Below are positions 60,231-64,000 of a DNA stretch of 64,000 bases, one piece after another. A model generated the notes under the pieces. It was not told the origin of the DNA, made no database searches, and was given only the letters and a program-made list of their open reading frames with translations. The stretch covers positions 16,762,925 to 16,826,924 of the forward strand of contig CM053253.1 in assembly GCA_028583405.1 (NCBI GenBank). Direction: 5' to 3'. The position numbers were made by a program, and so were the translations under genes. Origin of the DNA: Pogonophryne albipinna (taxonomy: Eukaryota; Chordata; Actinopteri; Perciformes; Artedidraconidae). Every line of letters starts with the position of its first letter. Position 1 is the first letter of the stretch.

Positions 60231-63200
60231 CTGTGTTGTAATGGGATCAGCTAAGATGGATGGAAGATCGGGGAATCCAGGCATTACAAATCATTTCCAT
60301 CACACATCACTGCTAATGCCACTGATACTAATCCATCAGACAGCCATCTCTAATGCTACATATAGCCAATCTGTCTGTGCTCCACAAAACCTCCCTCCCC
60401 CTGGCTCCCTTCCACACATGTGCACACGTGTACAACAACATTAGAAAATGCACTTCAAAGCTGGGTAGTGATGAGACAGAAAAAAACTATTATCCTTCAA
60501 AGTAACCAAAAGCATTGTTCAATAACATCCTAACAAAACTTTACACTGTGATGTCTTCTAGGCTAACCTGACTGATCACTAAAAATAATGATGTTAGGAA
60601 ACTCTGACTCACAGTGTTCAAAGGCATTTTATCTGTGAGGTTTAAAGGAAGAAAAGCCATAAAGACTTATTTAACTTTAACATCACACCTCTTATAAATA
60701 TTAGATCACTCCACAACAGGGCATGTTTGATTGTAAAAAATGTTAATGCAGAATATTTGTCAGTTTATTGAGAAATAAACAAAAAGAAGGGCATCGGTAG
60801 CAGACAGATTAAGTCTCATGCTCTCTTATGGCTATATGTCCACTTAAAGGATTTGCATTAACCTCTGCCACTCTCTGTGGGCAAATGAGCCGCTCCTTCA
60901 CCCTGCCTTTAAGACGTGTATTAAAGTCTTCCTTCTCAGGCTGGGATCCCTGTCTGGCTCCTGTCCAGATATACAAAGACAACGTGCACACACACAATGT
61001 AGGATCTATGGACAGGTTAGGGTTTACAGCTTCTTTAAAGGCATTTGCCATTGAGCAATGTCACGATATGTCCGTTTGCTGTTCAAGTCTTCATCCCCTA
61101 TAGTGGTCTGTTTAAACTTCCTGTGTCTTCCCTCTTTGATTGACTGATTCTGTTCACCTGATGCCCTTGTTTTTTTCCTGCCCTGCCCAGCTGTGTCTTG
61201 TCTTTGTGATTAGTCCTGCATGTATTTGAGTTGTTGTTTTCTGTTAGTGTCTGTCAGATCCTTGTTTGTCGGCTATGAAAGTCATGTTCAGTTTTGCCCT
61301 ACCTACCTAATTAAATCGTCTTGCATTTGGGTCCACCTTGTTCTGCCTCCACATGACAAGCGCTTTTTAGAGGGGTAGCTTCTATGACGTGACATAGGAG
61401 TTTGGGCTGAGGGTGAAGAGCAAAGAAAGGGATTGTGTCATAGTACCATAGGCCGTGTTATTGAAAACATAAAATGGTGCAGGTGCCTTGGAAAGGCTGC
61501 ATGCACGTTTTTGCTCCGTTTCACATCAAAATATGAAATGATACACATTTGCACACATACTCTTACACCTGCAATAATACTGCAGGCTTAACAGATGTTG
61601 ACAGAGACATGTGTACACAGACATGCTCAGCTTCTTCTCAGCCATGTCTCTCTTGTGTGCTCTCACGATAGCTCAAGTTCTCCCAGAATAATTTAATCTG
61701 GTAGCCCACCTGTATCTGAGGATTGTCCAGATTGCCTGGCCGTCGGCATGCCATGGTCCACTTTACCGCTCATTCTGCGCTGCTCTCTGCCCTATCCAGC
61801 TGGCTGTTCAAGCCTCCTGCTCCCCTGAATGCCCTCTCTGCATCGAAGCAGCTGCCAGCCAATCCATGCCCTTCTTCTCAGCCCGCTCTGCCCTTAACCA
61901 GCTTGGAATGAACACATGTCTATACCTTCAATCCATCCACACAAGTGTGATTTCACCTCAGAGAGGTCACACAAGTTAAACAAAGGCAGCATTAGAATCT
62001 ATAGATGCAGCAGTTAATGTGTGCGCCTACATAGAGCATAAATAAAGTTTATACTTGTGGAGACAACAGCATCCACAACGAGACAATCATGACCATGCTC
62101 CAGACCCTGGACAGAGACAAGACTTCATCTTTGTTCCCCGCATCCGCTCTAGCGCCCTTCCAGACTGAGAGGGTCAGACTCTAGCACAAATTAAACCCTC
62201 AATAATACTAATATGGAGAGCAGAGAGGGAAATCTGCATGGTATTTATAGTGCTGGTAATGGTTGCAGCATGCCTGCTCCCTCTGTGTAAGCACAGGCTC
62301 AGTGCTGGAGAAAGACGCACAAACAGAACATTCCACACTTGAGAGAGTGTGTGCATATGGCGGTGACACTCACTAGCTGCTAACATACTGTGTGTCAGTC
62401 AGTCAGTCTCACACACACCCACACACACGCACACGCACACGCACACACAGTAGAGTCAAACACTGACATTCCTTCCACTGAGCTGTGTATGCTGCAGCCA
62501 AACCCTCTGTCAAAACATTTCAACAGTGCTGGGGAAGGAGTATACAACAACGAGACCTGACTGTGAAAGGTCTATCACTTGCATTAAATACACCTCAAGC
62601 CACATGCAAAAACTCAAGACACATCTGTGCCTCTAAATTGTGCCTGTCAAAAGACAAAAAAAAACGTACGGTGCTGAAAAACACACCGAATCTGCTGCTG
62701 CTGGAAGTGTGTGTGTTTGTAGCTTTCGAGTCAACTCGTAAAAACTCTACTTTATTCTACACTATACTCTCTGCTCTGCCTGTGCTTACTATTCAGTGTT
62801 TGCCTGGCAGCCATTCCTAAGGGCCCTCCTTGTGAACCTCTAGAGAGAAGTTCTAAAGAGATTTCCAGCTAACCGAATGGGACCCGGATCAAATAAATTA
62901 TTTCTCACCCTTCACTTACTGAATGTTCGGCTTACTAATGTCAACGGAGAGCAAAGATATTCATTTAAAATCCTGTTTTTAGTCACTCTCTCCTGAGCAG
63001 GCAAAAAAGTTTAAGATAGATTTACTTGGAAAATAGGAGGCAAAGCAAGGCCTTCATGGACACAAATCTTATTTTTACAGATAAACTGGATTTATTTTGC
63101 GCAACATTTATATTACAAATATCACTGTTACAGTCTCCATGAAGAAACTATTAAATCATTTTGAAATGCTGCAGCAGCCAAGGCCAAACAAGTGTTTGTA

Positions 63201-64000
63201 ATGATGTGCAATGAAACCTATTAATTTGGTCACCAGCTTCAAAACAACCAAGTTACAGGGCTATGGAAAAAGTACAGATGATCACTCCAATCTCCTTGGT
63301 AAACATTTGGAGTTGAGGTGAAAGCTTTTCCATTTTAGAGACTGAATAATACAAGAGAGCAGAGTGTGAACATGTGAGTGTGTAACTGTGCATGACTATT
63401 ATCCCATTACCATATCAGTGTCATAAATTACTTTGATTGAAGCAGAAGGCTGCTCCTGCGTTGTTGTTTTTTGAGTGTGTGTATATGTGTTTATGTGTGA
63501 GAGAGAGTGCATATACTTCATGCATAACTGCAGCATGTGCAATAATGTATGTGTGTAAGTACAGAAACAGCCTTCGGCCAACTACTTAAGCTAAATTAGC
63601 CTCTTTGCTCCGTGGCTGGGGGGTGATCTAGGAGGGTTGCCTTATAGCTGCAATTTGCATTCTTGCATACACTAAACACAAGGTAAACACTTACTCTCAC
63701 ATCTCATCTGTGAAAAAGAGCTAATTATAGAAATGACATGACTGATATTTAACCACACTTTAAATCATTTTTGACAAAGTTTGGCAAAGCATGTCCCCCC
63801 AAAAAAGACCAGGAGCTCAAAGCACAGATGGTCAACAATGAAATTCTGCACACTGACCTTTACAGGAAACACATGAAATGATACACTTCAGTTCATCTTA
63901 TTCAAAACATTGACCTTAGCCAAAGCATGGCAGATACTTCTTCTGTCAGTCAGCCAGTAGACCGCAAAGGAGCACGAGCCTACCCCCCCACCCCACTTGT

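Overview
The window is nuclear DNA from a ray-finned (probably percomorph teleost) fish. Evidence: small vertebrate-type exons with GT-AG introns, a pineal opsin gene lost from mammals, fish-type DNA transposons with intact target-site duplications, and very long (AC)n microsatellites. Gene density is low. Four protein-coding genes are supported, two on each strand.

Layout. (1) 1-2533, minus strand: first four coding exons of parapinopsin, a bistable non-visual opsin; its last exon lies off the left edge. (2) 3770-9437, plus strand: a complete 11-exon ddx20 (Gemin3, DEAD-box helicase of the SMN complex), head-to-head with the opsin. (3) 10133-13878, plus strand: a two-exon class A GPCR of 396 residues that I could not assign to a named receptor. 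(4) 17048-37893, minus strand: the last five coding exons of kcnd3 (Kv4.3 A-type potassium channel), from the selectivity-filter/S6 exon to the C-terminus. The large first coding exon (T1 domain, S1-S5) is not in the window, so 37894-64000 is kcnd3 intron or upstream sequence. From recalled human gene order, DDX20 and KCND3 are also neighbours, so this looks like an ancient linkage. The genes do not form one pathway.

The rest is introns and intergenic DNA filled with mobile elements. At least six hAT-type elements have perfect or one-mismatch 8-bp target duplications (1059-1708, 27720-28735, 31557-32922, 34005-34599, 36684-37086, 51748-54452). Also present are a solo LTR inside an older repeat, a mariner-like remnant, TTAA- and TA-flanked MITEs, a tRNA-derived SINE and LINE pieces. 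Two sites show multi-level nesting (24.0-25.4 kb and 51.7-54.5 kb). Six (AC)n tracts of 166-216 bp all run in the same orientation.

I found no operon-like system, CRISPR array or clearly novel gene system. The most unusual items are the unassigned GPCR, the nested transposon stacks with reconstructable empty sites, a satellite-like GACATACTAT repeat field, perfect hairpins, and an ambiguous kcnd3 splice donor that would add two residues to the channel.
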